Source: Poa pratensis (lineage: Eukaryota > Streptophyta > Magnoliopsida > Poales > Poaceae). From it: 64,000 nt of DNA. The notes beneath the pieces were generated by a model. It did not search any database. It had not been told where the DNA came from and worked only from the letters and a program-made list of their open reading frames with translations. Shown one piece after another: positions 34,003 to 45,499 of this stretch. The first letter of the stretch is position 1, and each line of letters begins with the position of its first letter. The stretch covers positions 13,000,743 to 13,064,742 of the forward strand of contig CAMZMU010000111.1 of NCBI GenBank assembly GCA_947311845.1, read 5' to 3'. A program made the position numbers and the translations under genes.

Positions 34003-34045
34003 AAAACCAATACTAGCCCGTGCAATTGCACGGGTTGACGGCTAG
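34003..34045 (+). other. Helitron 3' terminal hairpin and CTAG
   Basis: A perfect 18-base palindrome centred near 34025, then TTGACGG, then CTAG followed by T. Confidence 0.6.
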
Positions 34046-34126
34046 TGTATCTAAACATGTTTCATGTATAGATACATCTACTTTTGAGCAAATTTGAGAC
34101 ACTTATTTTTGGACGGAGGGAGTACA
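34046..34126. mobile_element. Stowaway MITE interrupted at its left side by the Helitron end
   Basis: Reads TGTATCTAAACATGTTTCAT through GAGACACTTATTTTTGGACG then GAGGGAGTA. Internal sequence matches the complete MITE at 39274-39351. Confidence 0.55.
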
Positions 34127-34469
34127 ATTTAAACAAGTTCAAATTGTGTTTCTCCGACATATTATATGAGAAAATGACGGCTAAAGATGTATGTGTACGT
34201 TTGGTTCTTCTGTGAAGCCTGGTTAGGTGAGAGAGAACATACATACGTGGTAGACAACCTGTGGTACAAGTACAACCCGTAGGAGCAAGGCTCACTGTTT
34301 GTTGGTGGCGCTCTGCGAGAACGGACTGTGTGGGTTTTCGTTGATGCTCTTCGTCCAAAAAATCACAGCTGGTTATATAATGAAATATGCCGAAGCCTGT
34401 TCCCCTCCATAAGAGCTCTCATGTATATTTATAGTCACACATGATACAATAAGTTTGTTACAACTAGGA
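34127..34469. other. No gene recognised
   Basis: Nothing identifiable. Confidence 0.4.
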
Positions 34470-34626
34470 GAACGGGTCAGAGGCTCAGTGGCAAAGGTAG
34501 CAGTGGCTAAACCTATCAACCAGAGTTTGAATCCCGTGAGCGAAATTCTCAAATTCTCACAAAGTAGCAATTGTTCTATAAAAGTAAGCCACGAAGGGTT
34601 AGTCCTGGTTGGTCTCATTTTTTTAA
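34470..34626 (+). mobile_element. tRNA-related SINE-like sequence
   Basis: An A-box-like AGTGGCAAAGGTAG and a B-box-like GAGTTTGAATCCC are about 35 bases apart, followed by a T-run at about 34619-34625. Different family from the SINE at 18118. It is not a functional tRNA: no acceptor stem or anticodon arm folds out. Confidence 0.4.
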
Positions 34627-34689
34627 AGTTTGTTACTACTACCACTCGCATTGTGCTCCGCGTTTACTATCATTACGTCGTCCCCTCCA

Positions 34690-35640
34690 AGCGACCGAGG
34701 GAGAGAACCCTAGTGGGCCGCCATTGCCATCCTCCTCCCTTATTATGTCCCCTTGCAGCACCCGGATCGGAGGCCGTTGCCGGACAAAGCCGCGAGGTGC
34801 CGGTTATGGGGGCAGTTGGATCAGATCTCCCAGTGGTATTATGGAAGGAACTGACGGTGGGGTATCTTCTTCACGTCTTCCTCTGTGTTTGCAGCGTGGC
34901 AACTCAGGACAGTGACCTAATCTCCTGCTGTTGGAGCACAACGGGAGGCGTAACTGTGGGATGGTGTTAGGGTGATGCAGTAGGGTGGGGTGCGCAGGTG
35001 CCCATGCTGCTCCCGTGCCGGCGGTTCTCCTGTAGCGTACATGGGTTGCAGAGACGAGGAAGGGGGTTGTGCGTGGTGGATCTTGGGCGTCTTCCAGATG
35101 GGCCAGAGTGTACTCGACAAAGGCCTCACTGCAACATTCTGGTGACAGCGGTTGCGTGCCACGCATGTCGTATCGGCGTGTTGTGGCAGCATATGCCATA
35201 ATCTGTTGGCAACACGGGAGTTTTGAAATTAGACGGTGGCGGACACTGTGGTCATGTGGACGAGACGGTGGCAGGATCTTGGATATGGTAATGGTATTCA
35301 ACTCCATGCGTCGAGGTCGATGGCGTTATGGTACTTTTGGAAGCTTGGCTTTGGGGATGAAAATCCTGAGATCGACTTATGGTTGGACTCGTCATCATTG
35401 GCGCACTTTTGCCTACGAGTCATGTTCTTTTTGGTACTTTCGGTATTTTACCATAAGTTAGTGGTAGTCTGTTGGAGTTACTGTCACGAAGCATACTGCC
35501 TCAAGTTTTTTTGTCGACTTATTCAGCTTTGATGTCGGGCTTTACTTGACTTTTGAATAATAAATAATATATGGCTTTGTGCATCAATCGATATAGAAGC
35601 CGGGTTATGCTCGGTTTAGAAAACACAATCGGGAGGCTAA
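34690..35640 (+). mobile_element. LINE 3' region-like sequence
   Basis: GC-rich start and an end with TTTTGAATAATAAATAATAT followed by GCATCAATCGATATAGAAGCC, the same kind of tail as at 25226-25290. Open frames here resemble no known protein. Confidence 0.35.
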
Positions 35641-35689
35641 CAGCCTACCAAAGTAGACTAACAACCCTTAGCCGATTGGGAAAAATAAC

Positions 35690-36440
35690 TACCTATCCTA
35701 ACAATATAATATTTTCAACGTTGCCTCTCACTAACAACTTATGTTGTCATACTGAAAGCGGTTTAGTAAACCATATGCAACCCGATCATCAATAGGTATG
35801 AATCTGATGTTCAAAAGCTTGCTTGTGACTCTTTCTTAAACAAAGTGATATTTCACTTTTGTATGCTTAGTCATGGCATGGGACACTGGATTTGGAGATA
35901 GGTATGTGAGACCAAGATTGTCATACCTCAACGATGCAAGCTTTGACCAAGTTCCATTAACAATGTTTTCGCTGAAATAATCTCATTGTTGCATTAGCTA
36001 GTGATTTATACTTCTTCTCGGTACTGGATCTAGGTAAAGTATCATGATTACACACACTCTAAGCAATAAGATTTTACTACAATAAAACTACAAAATCACC
36101 TGTTGATCTCCTATCATCAGGACAGTCGACCCAATCTATATCCTAAAATGCACATAGTAGAGTCTGACTTGACAAATGTCAAACCAATAGAATAGATGAT
36201 GTGTACTCAAGATGTCACATAATTTTCATACACAATTGATCATTGGATGTAAGTAGGTGAATGAAACAACTCACATATTTCAATGACATATGTTTGGCCT
36301 AGTAAGGGTCAGCAACAATACTTCTGTACCGAGTGTAATCCTCACCACCAAGTGGCTCGCGTTCTGTGAATAACAATATTTCCGAAGCTGATAAAAGGGG
36401 TAGTGAATGGTTTATACCCCTTCATACCAACTCTTTAAAG
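35690..36440 (-). mobile_element. Decayed Ty1/copia polymerase fragment (end of RT and RNase H)
   Basis: On the minus strand broken frames read DWVDCPDDRRSTGDFVVLL and RSSTEKKYKSLANATM, matching the copia RNase H signature (DWAGCPDDRRSTGG...SRSSTEAEYKALA), preceded by TLTRPNIC (from LTRPDI). Several stops and frame changes make it dead. No LTRs belonging to it were found. Confidence 0.7.
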
Positions 36441-37074
36441 TAAGTCTGCACGATATTTCTCGGGATATTATAATTCCGTTGTTCTCACAATCTTTACCTC
36501 ATTTTCTAGAAAAAGTCGAAGATGTTTTAGGTCCTTCAAAGCAAAATCAGCTCGCAAGTCAATAGCGAGTGCTTCAACAGCCTTATATTCGGAAAAAGAC
36601 TGAAGCTCCGTGGAAAAATGAGAGAATATCATGCATGAGGATGGGTTACAACCAAGCTCTACTCTAGCTGAAACATGTTCGATCCCAAAGATAGAGAAAT
36701 ATGTGGGAAAGAGGGAATCTAAAGCTACATGTGAGGCAATTGTAGATGATCTTCTGGAAAGATCCGACAAACTTTATACTTATATGTCTAGACTGACCAA
36801 CATGCCCAAATTTCATCCCATATTTGGGCTAGAAATGGGGGTGTCCGGGTGTGTCCGGGCATTCGCCATGTCGGATGCGTCCTACCAGGATAATGTTTTT
36901 CATTTTTCTGTTTCTCTCTCCACCCCCATCAATCATGTGCAAGTGATCAGACTATTTTGGGGACATGGCTGCATGCACCAAAACGAGGATTCAAAGCGGA
37001 CACGTCCGAACACTCGGACAAATGAGTGGCCAAATTAGCCTAGTATGGTTCCTAGCTAATGCATGTGCCACCAA
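36441..37074. other. No gene recognised
   Basis: A plus-strand frame at 36631-37038 has no domain I recognise. Confidence 0.35.
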
Positions 37075-37248
37075 GTTGGCCTCCCTTTGCAATCCTCAAA
37101 TCTCATCTTGATAAGACGTTGTCCACAACATGAACACGATCTTGATGTACCGCACCATCCTCATGGTGGTGCTATTGCCTCCATTTGGACAACATCAACT
37201 ACGATCGAACAATCATAATCGACAACCACTCTGTTGCATCCCACACGA
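37075..37248 (-). mobile_element. RNase H-like (RVT_3) element fragment beside gene copy C
   Basis: Shares GTTGGCCTCCC, AATCTCAT.TTGATAAG and GAACACGATCTTGAT with 18010-18090. It ends where homology to the transporter last exon begins. Confidence 0.45.
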
Positions 37249-37373
37249 TCGCGCAGGTGCGCCACTTGCGGGACGTGGCGACGAGCACCTGCGCGATGCG
37301 GGTCAGCGGGTTGCCGGTGGGCTTGAAGTAGCGGTAGTTGGGCGTGTCGAGCAGGAAGAGCACGAGCGCCACC

Positions 37374-37691
37374 AAAGTTTTAAATAGCCGGCTATAGCCC
37401 AGCTATAGCCTGGCTATATATAGCCTTTCGAGAGGCTTCGGGTTATGGCTATGACCTTCATAGGCTAAAGTGATAATAGCCGCTAATAGTCCGGCTAAAT
37501 TGATTTAGCCCCTTAGCCGCTAAAATTTCGGCTGAGGGGTCCAAAAAATTTGGACCAAAATTTGTCCGCTCGGCCATATATCAGAGCCATACTGAATGTT
37601 GTAATATGTGGACATAACTACGTCTAGTACTCCTGGTTATTTGTATCTCTTATGTGACTACATTAATATGTTATGCATCAGTAAATCATTG

Positions 37692-37743
<52 letters not shown>

Positions 37744-37875
37744 GAATATATGCTACCTAAATTTAAATTTTTATCATTATTTAGCAAAACGGTTACGTTA
37801 TAGCCCGGGCTATAGTCTTTCATAGCTTCTGAAATCAGCGGGCTAAATGCAATAGCCGGTTATTTTAAACTATGC
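37374..37875. mobile_element. hAT-like MITE inside the last exon of copy C
   Basis: The ends CAAAGTTTTAAATAGCCGGC and, inverted, CATAGTTTAAAATAACCGGC are terminal inverted repeats. A target duplication is not visible, because adjacent exon sequence (about 30 bases present in copy A) is missing on the right side. Confidence 0.65.
37697..37742. repeat. (TA)n microsatellite
   Basis: More than 20 TA units within the hAT-like insertion. Confidence 0.95.
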
Positions 37876-39273
37876 CCATGACCCACTGGCCGGCGTCCTC
37901 GTAGTACACCCGAACCGTGTTGGAGAAGAGGGAGCCCACGTTGAGCGCCAGGTAGAAGTAGCTGAAGAAGGCCACCTTGGAGCGTGCCTCGTCCGGGTCC
38001 GTCTCGTCGAACTGGTCCGAGCCCAGCGTCGCGATAGACGGCTGGTACCCGCCGTTTCCGAATGCAATCATGTACGTCGACAGGTAGAAGAGTGCGACGC
38101 CGGCCGTCGACGGCGGGTCGCATCACCCGGTGGGCTTCACCAGGAGGAAACAGGACGCGAGTGACAGTATCACCAGGCCCTGTTCAGAATTCAGAAGTTC
38201 AGAACAACACACACATTTAAGCAGACAAAGTAAGTCTGTGCAATCGATGGATCGATCAATGTGAATTTAGATTGAGCGTACCGTGACGTAGATCATCTGG
38301 AAGACGGCGCAGGTGATGTAGCGGCCCCAGTAGGAGTCGCTCATGAAGGCGCCGATGAGGGAGAATATGTAGACGGTGCCGGTCCATTTGCTGATGCTGT
38401 TGGCAGCCTCGGCGTTGTACTGGTGGAGCACCCTCCGTAGGAACACCACCAGGTTCACTCCGACGCCGAAGAAGGCGCACGTCACAAGTCCATAGTTCAC
38501 TGCATCATCCAGATCAGTAATCTCGATCCAGTTCATTCATAACGGTTCGAAAAAAACAGAGGCCAGCTGAGCAAAATCGAATAATTATAGCGTGATTTTA
38601 TTTCGCATTTTCACCTAGCAGCAGGATGGAAGATCTCCATTTCCCAGTTTTTTGCTTTGACTGCTGGGTTTCCACGTCTGTCCATTGAACCATCTTCAGT
38701 GATGGAAGATATGGTCTTCGAGTCGACGGTGTTTGGAACCATCACCATCTTCCGTGAGTTTTCTGAAACTTGACTTTTCTTCTGTTTCATCCAGAAGTTC
38801 AGAAAATATATTAGAAAGTGATCCAAACATGGGCGTAATTAAGTTCCCAGTAATTAATATATCCCACATAATACCTTGTGGGTTTTGTTCGCTAGCTCCT
38901 GCAGATCCTTCCAAAAGTTGTTCAGTTTTTTTATGTGCAAGGCAGCAAGATTAGTTTCAACCTGCGAGTGAAACCCATGTCAGGGATGAATCAACCATAT
39001 CCATTGCCACCAAAAGAATTACCCGCGGAATTTTATTTGCAAAACATATCGACTTAATATGATTAAATTTGCTTATAAATTGATTCCTCGCTACTGGATA
39101 ACGACATGCTATGACATCTCGGCTCTTTGCCGAGTGCCAAAACACGGGCCAGTCGGCGACGAGTCTATATACCTTGTAGCTCCAGAAAACACTCGGCAGA
39201 GACGACCACACTTGGCAAAGGAATTCTGTGCCGAGTATTTGCCAGACAGCCTAGCGTTCTGACATTAAATCTA

Positions 39274-39351
39274 CTCCCTCCGTCCAAAAATCATGTCTAG
39301 ATACATCCACTTTTGGGCAAACTTGAGACACTTATTTTGGTACGGAGGGAG
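39274..39351. mobile_element. Stowaway MITE, 78 bp, complete
   Basis: CTCCCTCCGTCCAAAAATCA to its inverse TTGGTACGGAGGGAG, flanked by TA (39272-39273 and 39352-39353). It lies in the first intron of copy C. Confidence 0.85.
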
Positions 39352-39554
39352 TATCAAAATAGAGACGCAGGCGCGCTTATCGCCATGCGCTGTCTCATCT
39401 CGGTTTATATTATTGCTACCTTTTCTCTTTTAAGAAAAAAACATATAGTATATCGAAGACTACATCTTGGTGACAGAAATATATCGAGGTCCTGTGTCTG
39501 GTACATGCATTGCATATGACCCGAAGGAGTTCTCTGGGTGCTGAACAGAGTTTT

Positions 39555-42500
39555 TGTGGCGCCCCGACCGACTGCTATACAGTGATGTTGTGTGTCACCG
39601 GTTAAGCGATACAACCGGAGGTTACGGGTTTACCAATCCCCGGCCAAAACCTTTGGCAGGCGTTGCTCGGAATTGATCATCGGCAACGCAACACCCCGAT
39701 TGATGCCTTAACACAGGCACAACTATCAATGCATAATAGAAAGATCAAGACTTGTGGAACAACTGGCACATCACAGACTCTACGACACAAAATCATATAG
39801 TTCAACTCTTATAATAGAGAAAGATAGCAAATTACAACCAAAGGTCACAGACCCAACATTACAACATGCGGAAGCAAATTAAGTTGTTCTAAACAACAAG
39901 ATCCAAATTATGGCGTAAGAGGCCTACAGATAAACATCCAGCGCCAGCTGTTCCGGGATGTCCCAAGCTGCCACCTGGGAACCCAGACTACTCGTCGACG
40001 TCCACAAAGAACCCACCCTCGAGGTCGGTGAAGTCCTCCTCTGAAACAAAACAAACGACGTTGAGTTCGACGAACTCGCAAGATTATATATAGAGCTTTA
40101 GCTCGATGAGGCTTTCAAGGTTTTATGGCTGTTTTGCATAAAGCTGATTTTATTTATGAAAACATAACTCCATGGCATCGACTAATCAGAGTATTTTTAA
40201 AGAGGGGTAAGAAGTAACTCTTTTCTCTCGATCACCTTTCTCATCATCAACCACTGTACCTGCTCTACAAAGGCACCTCCCCGAATCACCCTCGAGGAAG
40301 CTCACCTTGCATTCTTGAGTAGTACCTTTAGTACTCAGTTTTTAATCATTCCGTTCAAGTTATTCTATGATCTTATCGTCCTTTCCCAAGTTGTCCGTAA
40401 CCGTGGACACGGCTTTTCGAAAAGATTTAACCCTGCAGGGGTGCACTGTGTTTACCTTCGGTACCGCCCGGCTCATTGCCTACGCTTAGCTCTCTTCCGG
40501 GAAAGCCAGCTGAGTGGGAACGGTTACAACCTTTACCTTGCTTGAGACTAACCCAGGATCATTAGTGGCGGTAGGACAGGTTCAGTGCCTCCAACACCCT
40601 GTCCCGCGGCCACTTATTTTCTTGACACCACCATCCTCATCTCAGTCTTGGCCACCATCCCAACGCACACGCAAATGGAAGCCCGAACTAGAGGACCCTC
40701 GGCTAGCCCTTCGCAAGTTAGTCGGTCGACGAGGGCTCCATATATCCCACCGAATGGAAGCGCGCTCATTCTTGGTTCAAGAGGTAAAGAACTCGCACCT
40801 AGGCGGCGAGAGTGAGACAAAACACCACCATGCCAAAGTGGCCTCTCATCCCCACCTTTAAGCATTTTATTATCTGTCTCCACAATTCCTCCACCATCAT
40901 CCAAACATTTCAATATCTGTTTCCAACATGAAATATCCATCAGACGACTAAGCAATTAGCTAAGCATGGCTAAGCAACAACATAGCATAGTTAAGTATCT
41001 CAGGCCAACAATACAATCCTATGGATAATTGGAGGGGAAACAGGTAATGGCATCGGAAACTTAATGCAACTATAGGATACTCTAATCCAACAAAATTGAC
41101 ATTTGGAACCGCATGCAATATTGTAGTGGAGAAAATAATTGCGGAAAATAGGATAAGACATGCTCAGAGGGGGGATTATGCTTGCCTTGCTCAACGTGCG
41201 GGTAGTACGGATCGTCGGGGTATTGCGGTGTAACCCCGGCTGCTTGATCTATCGAAGCGTAGCAACGGAAGAGCAATCAATCACCACACAAGCTTTAACA
41301 GATGCAATGCGCAAACACATGATGACATGACATTTTAAATACCCGGGAGGAGGATGATTCAACTATTCAAATTAAACGGAGTTCGGATGCTTAGAGGGGC
41401 GCATCCCGAATATACTGTGGAGTTAGGTCATGAATCATCTTTACTTGTTGATTAGGATAGATGAAACCCTATGGTGAAATTGCATATGAGATGTCATGAT
41501 CAGGTGATGAAATGCAGGGTTTTGGTGATTAAATATACATGATATTTAGTTTAAAGGTTAGTTCACATTTTTCTGGACATGTTGGTCTATTACACGCATT
41601 TTTCCGATACACCGACACAAGTTATTACAATCAATTTCCTCTTTTAATTAAGCCCTGGGTATAAGTTATTTCCACAAGGTACAATTAGTTATCCAATTTA
41701 GGAAGAAAAGTAACTGAAACAGTAGAATTTTTGGGTACTTGGACAATTTCGGAATTCATCCGGAATTCCGAACCACTCGGAATAATCCGAACTGGTTCCG
41801 AGTTCAATCCGGGAAACGCAAATCGCTACTGGATCCTGTCAGAATGAGGTAAGTAGATAGCCGGAATTTTCCGGCCATCCGGAATTCCGGATGTGTTCCG
41901 AACCAATTCCGAGCGAAGAGAGAAAGGGATTTTGTAACCGAGGATTCCAGGCGACGGCGACCTACGGCGCACTGGAGCTACGGGCTTCGTCGGCGCGACC
42001 TACACAGAGCACGGGGAAGGGAGAGGAGAGGTCCCGGGGGACGGCGTGCTCACCACGGTCGCGTGCAAGGAGACGGCGAGGCCGGAGGTGGACCAGCGCG
42101 GCGGCGCGGAGCTCGACGATGCTCAGCCGTGGTCGGGGAAGACGAGGACGGCGCGGTCGATTGCGGCCCTCCCGCGTCGATTCCGTTGGCGGAGAAGGAG
42201 AAGGCGTCGCAGCGGAGCTTTCTGCGGTCTTGGATTTGCTCGGGGAAGCCTCAATCAGCAGCGAGGCGGCGGCGGAGCTCGGCGGCCATGGCGGCTCGGT
42301 GAGGAGCAAGGAGAGAAATGGGGAATGGGAGCAAAAATCTCGGGAGAGCGTGGGAGCAGGTGAAACGCAGCGTGCGGCTCGTCTTCCTTGCAGGTGGAGA
42401 GGGCAGAAGGGGGCCCGGCGCGGCGTGCATCGCGGGAGGAGCACGGCGGCATGGCTACAGGGAGAAGACGATGGGAGTTTTGCGAAAACCCCCCGGCCAT

Positions 42501-42958
42501 TTTGTGTCCATCACCGTTTGGTCCTTTTCTCTTTTCTTTTAAAATCCAGTAGTACTTTAGGTATTTAATTGGGGCACTAAAACATTTTATTAAAATCTGG
42601 AAAAATTTGTGTTGCCTCCCCACATGGTGAAGAAGCTCCACAAAAATTTGTGTCTCAAGATGAAAAGTTTGGAACCACTTTTATTCATAGGGTTGGGGTA
42701 TGGTATTTTTGGTTTAATTCAAAATGACATTGTTTTAAATATTTGTAAACAAGTGTTAGATATTGTTTGGGGACTCTTGGAACTTTCTTGACAAATATCT
42801 TAATTTGCAAACTCCTGTTTAACAACTCAACATCATTTCAATTCCAATGTTGTATTAAACCAAATGAACATGATTATGCATGGATGCCATGATGCATGAG
42901 AGGAAAGAAAAGTGAAAATTTGGTCCATATTTTACAATACCAAAAGTGGGCTGTTACA
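39555..42958. mobile_element. 3.4-kb solo LTR in the first intron of copy C
   Basis: Starts TGTGGCGCCCCGACC, ends GGGCTGTTACA, flanked by GTTTT (39550-39554 and 42959-42963). The two sides join to the intron sequence of copies A and B. No internal direct repeat, PBS or polymerase is seen, so I read it as a solo LTR, probably gypsy-type. The GC-rich frames at 41890-42570 are compositional. Confidence 0.75.
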
Positions 42959-43197
42959 GTTTTGTGCTTATGCACAGCAGCGCTCGAATCTAAGCCAGTC
43001 AAACACAGGATGGTGAATACTAGTAGAACAGATCGAGACGGCGATAGAACCATGCAATGGTTCTTGTTTCAAATAAAAAGATAAAACCATGCAAGAGCTG
43101 ATGTCGCCCGTGCATGGTACATGTAATTAATCACCCTATCATCACACGGACAGCATCAATTGCGCCCATGTGTATACAGGTACGGTCTACTATATAC

Positions 43198-43357
43198 CTT
43201 CGTTGATGAACCCTCCGGCGCAAGAGCGCAGCTTCTTCTCCGACGACAGGGAGGAGCACCGCTTCAAAAAGGAAACGAATACCGCGTCTAAGACGGGAAC
43301 CAGCGCTACCTCTAGCCCGGAAAACACCTCGACGAAACCGGGCAGGCCTCTAGACAT
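43198..43357 (-). other. Upstream exon of copy C with ATG
   Basis: ATG at 43357-43355, 53 codons plus one base, donor GAAG|GTATATAG. Compared with copy B it has about 18 substitutions and no indels. By eye these fall mostly at first and third codon positions of the minus-strand frame (7, 3 and 8 at positions one to three), which weakly favours a coding exon. Confidence 0.45.
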
Positions 43358-43480
43358 TTACAGAGCAAAGCGCACTGAGTAGCTTGCTTGACCTCACCGG
43401 CCGGCAATGGAGTTGGAGAAGGAAATGGATGTGTTTGTGAGGTAAAACCGGGGGTGGAGTGGCCGTGTATTTATGGACCT
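43358..43480 (-). promoter_or_regulatory. Core promoter and leader of copy C
   Basis: TATA-like CCATAAATACA on the minus strand (about 43467-43476) and a leader similar to copy B. Confidence 0.5.
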
Positions 43481-43559
43481 CGGGAGGCGCGCGGCGGCAG
43501 CGTTGCTGTGCTGGTACTGAGTCGCGCTCGCAGTGTTGGTAACTACTCCAACTCCGAAT

Positions 43560-45080
43560 AGCTCACAATTTTAATGCCTCGTTGAAAAATAATTTCTATT
43601 CTAATGCTTGCAATACACGGGAAAGGAGGAAACAATGAAACTTATGCAGCCTATGAAACAATGCATGGATTTTAAACCATTTGCATCTATGACTCCCACC
43701 CAGAAAAAACGCAAACTGAGCCACGTTATGCAGCCTGTTTGGTTGTCTAGTTTTGCTTTTTTTTTTTGCTGCACGCTCATTACAGCCATGAAACTGGTGT
43801 TTGGTTACACGCTTTCACCGTGTTATGCTCACCTCATATAAAAATGGTGATCTTACCACCCGTTTAAACTAACCGATCACATTCAATCACACAGACACAC
43901 ATTTAGACATACATGCTAAGCAGTAAGATGATTTAGCAAATAGAAAAGAGCTTCGTTACCACCAACTTATATACGCAACAGGGTAATGCACAAACTGCAT
44001 ACAGTAGCAGCAACATGCAATTACCCTGAACAAAATGCAGTAGTCTCAACAAGTTTACCAGTACGGGCATACATAAGCCCTGGATCAAGTACTAACAGTG
44101 GCATCCCATGACCTTGGGTGAACATCTAAAAGGGGCAACACATGCTCCTCATCAAAATTCATTAGTCTACTAAACTTACCAAGTTGGAATTAGTTGTGGT
44201 AAGGAAATGTGTTGCCCTTCCACGTCGAGGTGGCGCTCTTAAAAATTGTGAGCTTGAGGCCATGGGTGGTGAGCTTCAAGACGATGGTGTTGGCTTCCCT
44301 CCTAATCGTACTTTAGCACCACATCTAGCCAATTCCGACCTAGCACCATCTCGCCGCCGTGTGTGGTCACCTGCACCCACTCGTCGCAGTAGTGGCACGC
44401 CATGAGCGGCATGCAACGAGGTAGTGAGATCTGCAGCCATTCCTACAGCGCTGCCTGGAACAATCTTGGGATGACGAGCATCAACAAGTCATCGTCGAGC
44501 TGAACGTAGAAGCGACGAGGTGTTAGTGGCCGATCGTCGGTTGCCGGCCCTCGGTGCGGTTCGACAGCTTGACTGCCTGCTCTTGCCTATGGGGGCACCA
44601 CGGGCCTCTAGCCAGCGGTTGCGCTGGAGCACGCCCTCCAAGCCAGGAGGTGTTTGTGGATGCCTCCTCCTGGCGATTTCCCATTTCGTTTTGGGTACCT
44701 TCTCAAAAGGGTGACGCCGGTGAATGGAACAAGGCACACTAGCAAGACATGGAAGAGCGGTGATCACCACGATGGCAAGACATTAAACAGCGGCGATCAT
44801 CGCAATGTCAAGACATGCACATGGACATGGAGATAGACATGGACAAGCACAAGCGGGGACATGGACAAGCAAGACATGGAGATGGAAATTGACATGCAAG
44901 ACATGGACATGGACATTGACATGCAAGACATGGACATCGACATGGAGATCTACACAGAGCCTACAATGGCTCAAACCCTAACAGATCTACAAGAACATGG
45001 ACATCTACATAGAGCATACACAAGATCAAGGACAATAGGATGGCAAGACACGAAAAAACCGCAAATGGGCACAAACCCTT
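43560..45080. other. No gene recognised; low-complexity CATGGA repeats at 44810-44960
   Basis: Holds a run of degenerate ACATGGACATGGACATTGAC-type hexamers. One end of a possible inverted pair (CCTGTTTGGTT, 43734-43744) lies here. Confidence 0.4.
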
Positions 45081-45088
45081 ACCCAAAT

Positions 45089-45493
45089 CTAAATCGAGAA
45101 CGAATCTGCAGGCCGATGACCTAAAAAGGGGAGAAATGTCCACCTATAGTGTCCAAGGACGGTGTGGGTCCTCTCGCCGGCGTCGAAGAAGATGGCCACG
45201 CCGCCGGATTGGAAGAAGTTGTCGACGGCAGCATCGGTCCATCCATTCCCGACGGTGGCAAAGATGAAGCCGCAGCCGTCGATGGCGCCTCCGCAGCTTT
45301 CCCTGTCTCCCATGTGGTCGCCGCTGCTCGGGGGACGGCCGAGACAAACATGCGACGATGCTTTGAGCATCCGCGCCAAATCAGCCGGAGCCTTGCCGAT
45401 GATGAGGATCTCCACCCAATACTTGTTAGCGGTGGGGTCGGGCGTGCCAGAATGGTGAGTGTGGAGGGGACGAGGAGGAGGAGCGCCGGCCAT
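45089..45493 (-). CDS. Candidate small ORF, 134 residues, unrecognised
   Basis: GC-rich ATG-initiated minus-strand frame, MAGAPPPRPLHTHHSGTPDP ... SCGGAIDGCGFIFATVGNGW ... FFQSGGVAIFFDAGERTHTV. I do not recognise a family. The amphipathic, low-bias composition (a balanced set of hydrophobics and glycines) is more protein-like than the antisense frames over it. There is no clear promoter. It may be a captured gene fragment or a chance frame in GC-rich DNA. Confidence 0.25.
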   Translation of the reverse strand: MAGAPPPRPLHTHHSGTPDPTANKYWVEILIIGKAPADLARMLKASSHVCLGRPPSSGDHMGDRESCGGAIDGCGFIFATVGNGWTDAAVDNFFQSGGVAIFFDAGERTHTVLGHYRWTFLPFLGHRPADSFSI

Positions 45494-45499
45494 GGAGCA

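Larger units (their letters stand above)
28322..34045 (+). mobile_element. Possible Helitron carrying gene fragments
   Basis: The 3' end is good: a perfect 18-base palindrome CCCGTGCAATTGCACGGG (34017-34034) followed seven bases later by CTAG (34042-34045) and T, the Helitron hairpin plus CTRR rule. The 5' end is a guess: TCCGATATTAAAGGG at 28322, preceded by A. Between them lie two unrelated plant gene fragments in opposite orientations, typical Helitron cargo, and a later hAT insertion. No Rep/helicase is seen, so it would be non-autonomous. The 3' end lands inside a Stowaway MITE. Confidence 0.4.
37250..38762 (-). pseudogene. NRT1/PTR family transporter, NPF7-like (copy C), truncated and interrupted
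   Basis: Older paralogue of copies A and B. The exons recognised are 38762-38615, 38499-38282 (218 bases, intact, same splice sites as A) and the first part of the last exon from 38179. The last exon is interrupted by a 0.5-kb element (37374-37875), has an 18-base in-frame deletion in the CGDGETH loop region near 38120, and ends at about 37250, so the C-terminal half is absent. The N-terminal exon has one extra T near 38650 (CCCAGTTTTTTGC against CCCAGTGCTTGC), shifting the frame. The upstream exon is 4.4 kb away (43198-43357) because of a solo LTR in the intron. A non-functional relic. Confidence 0.85.

Noticed and set aside
34470..34560. Possible tRNA gene
   Set aside because: A- and B-box-like blocks are present but no cloverleaf can be drawn; better explained as a SINE head.
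41891..42568. 225-residue plus-strand ORF
   Set aside because: Lies in the GC-rich part of a solo LTR, is low-complexity (Arg/Gly/Ser) and has equally long antisense frames.
44783..45124. His/Val or Met/Asp repeat proteins
   Set aside because: Translations of degenerate CATGGA hexamer repeats, open on both strands.
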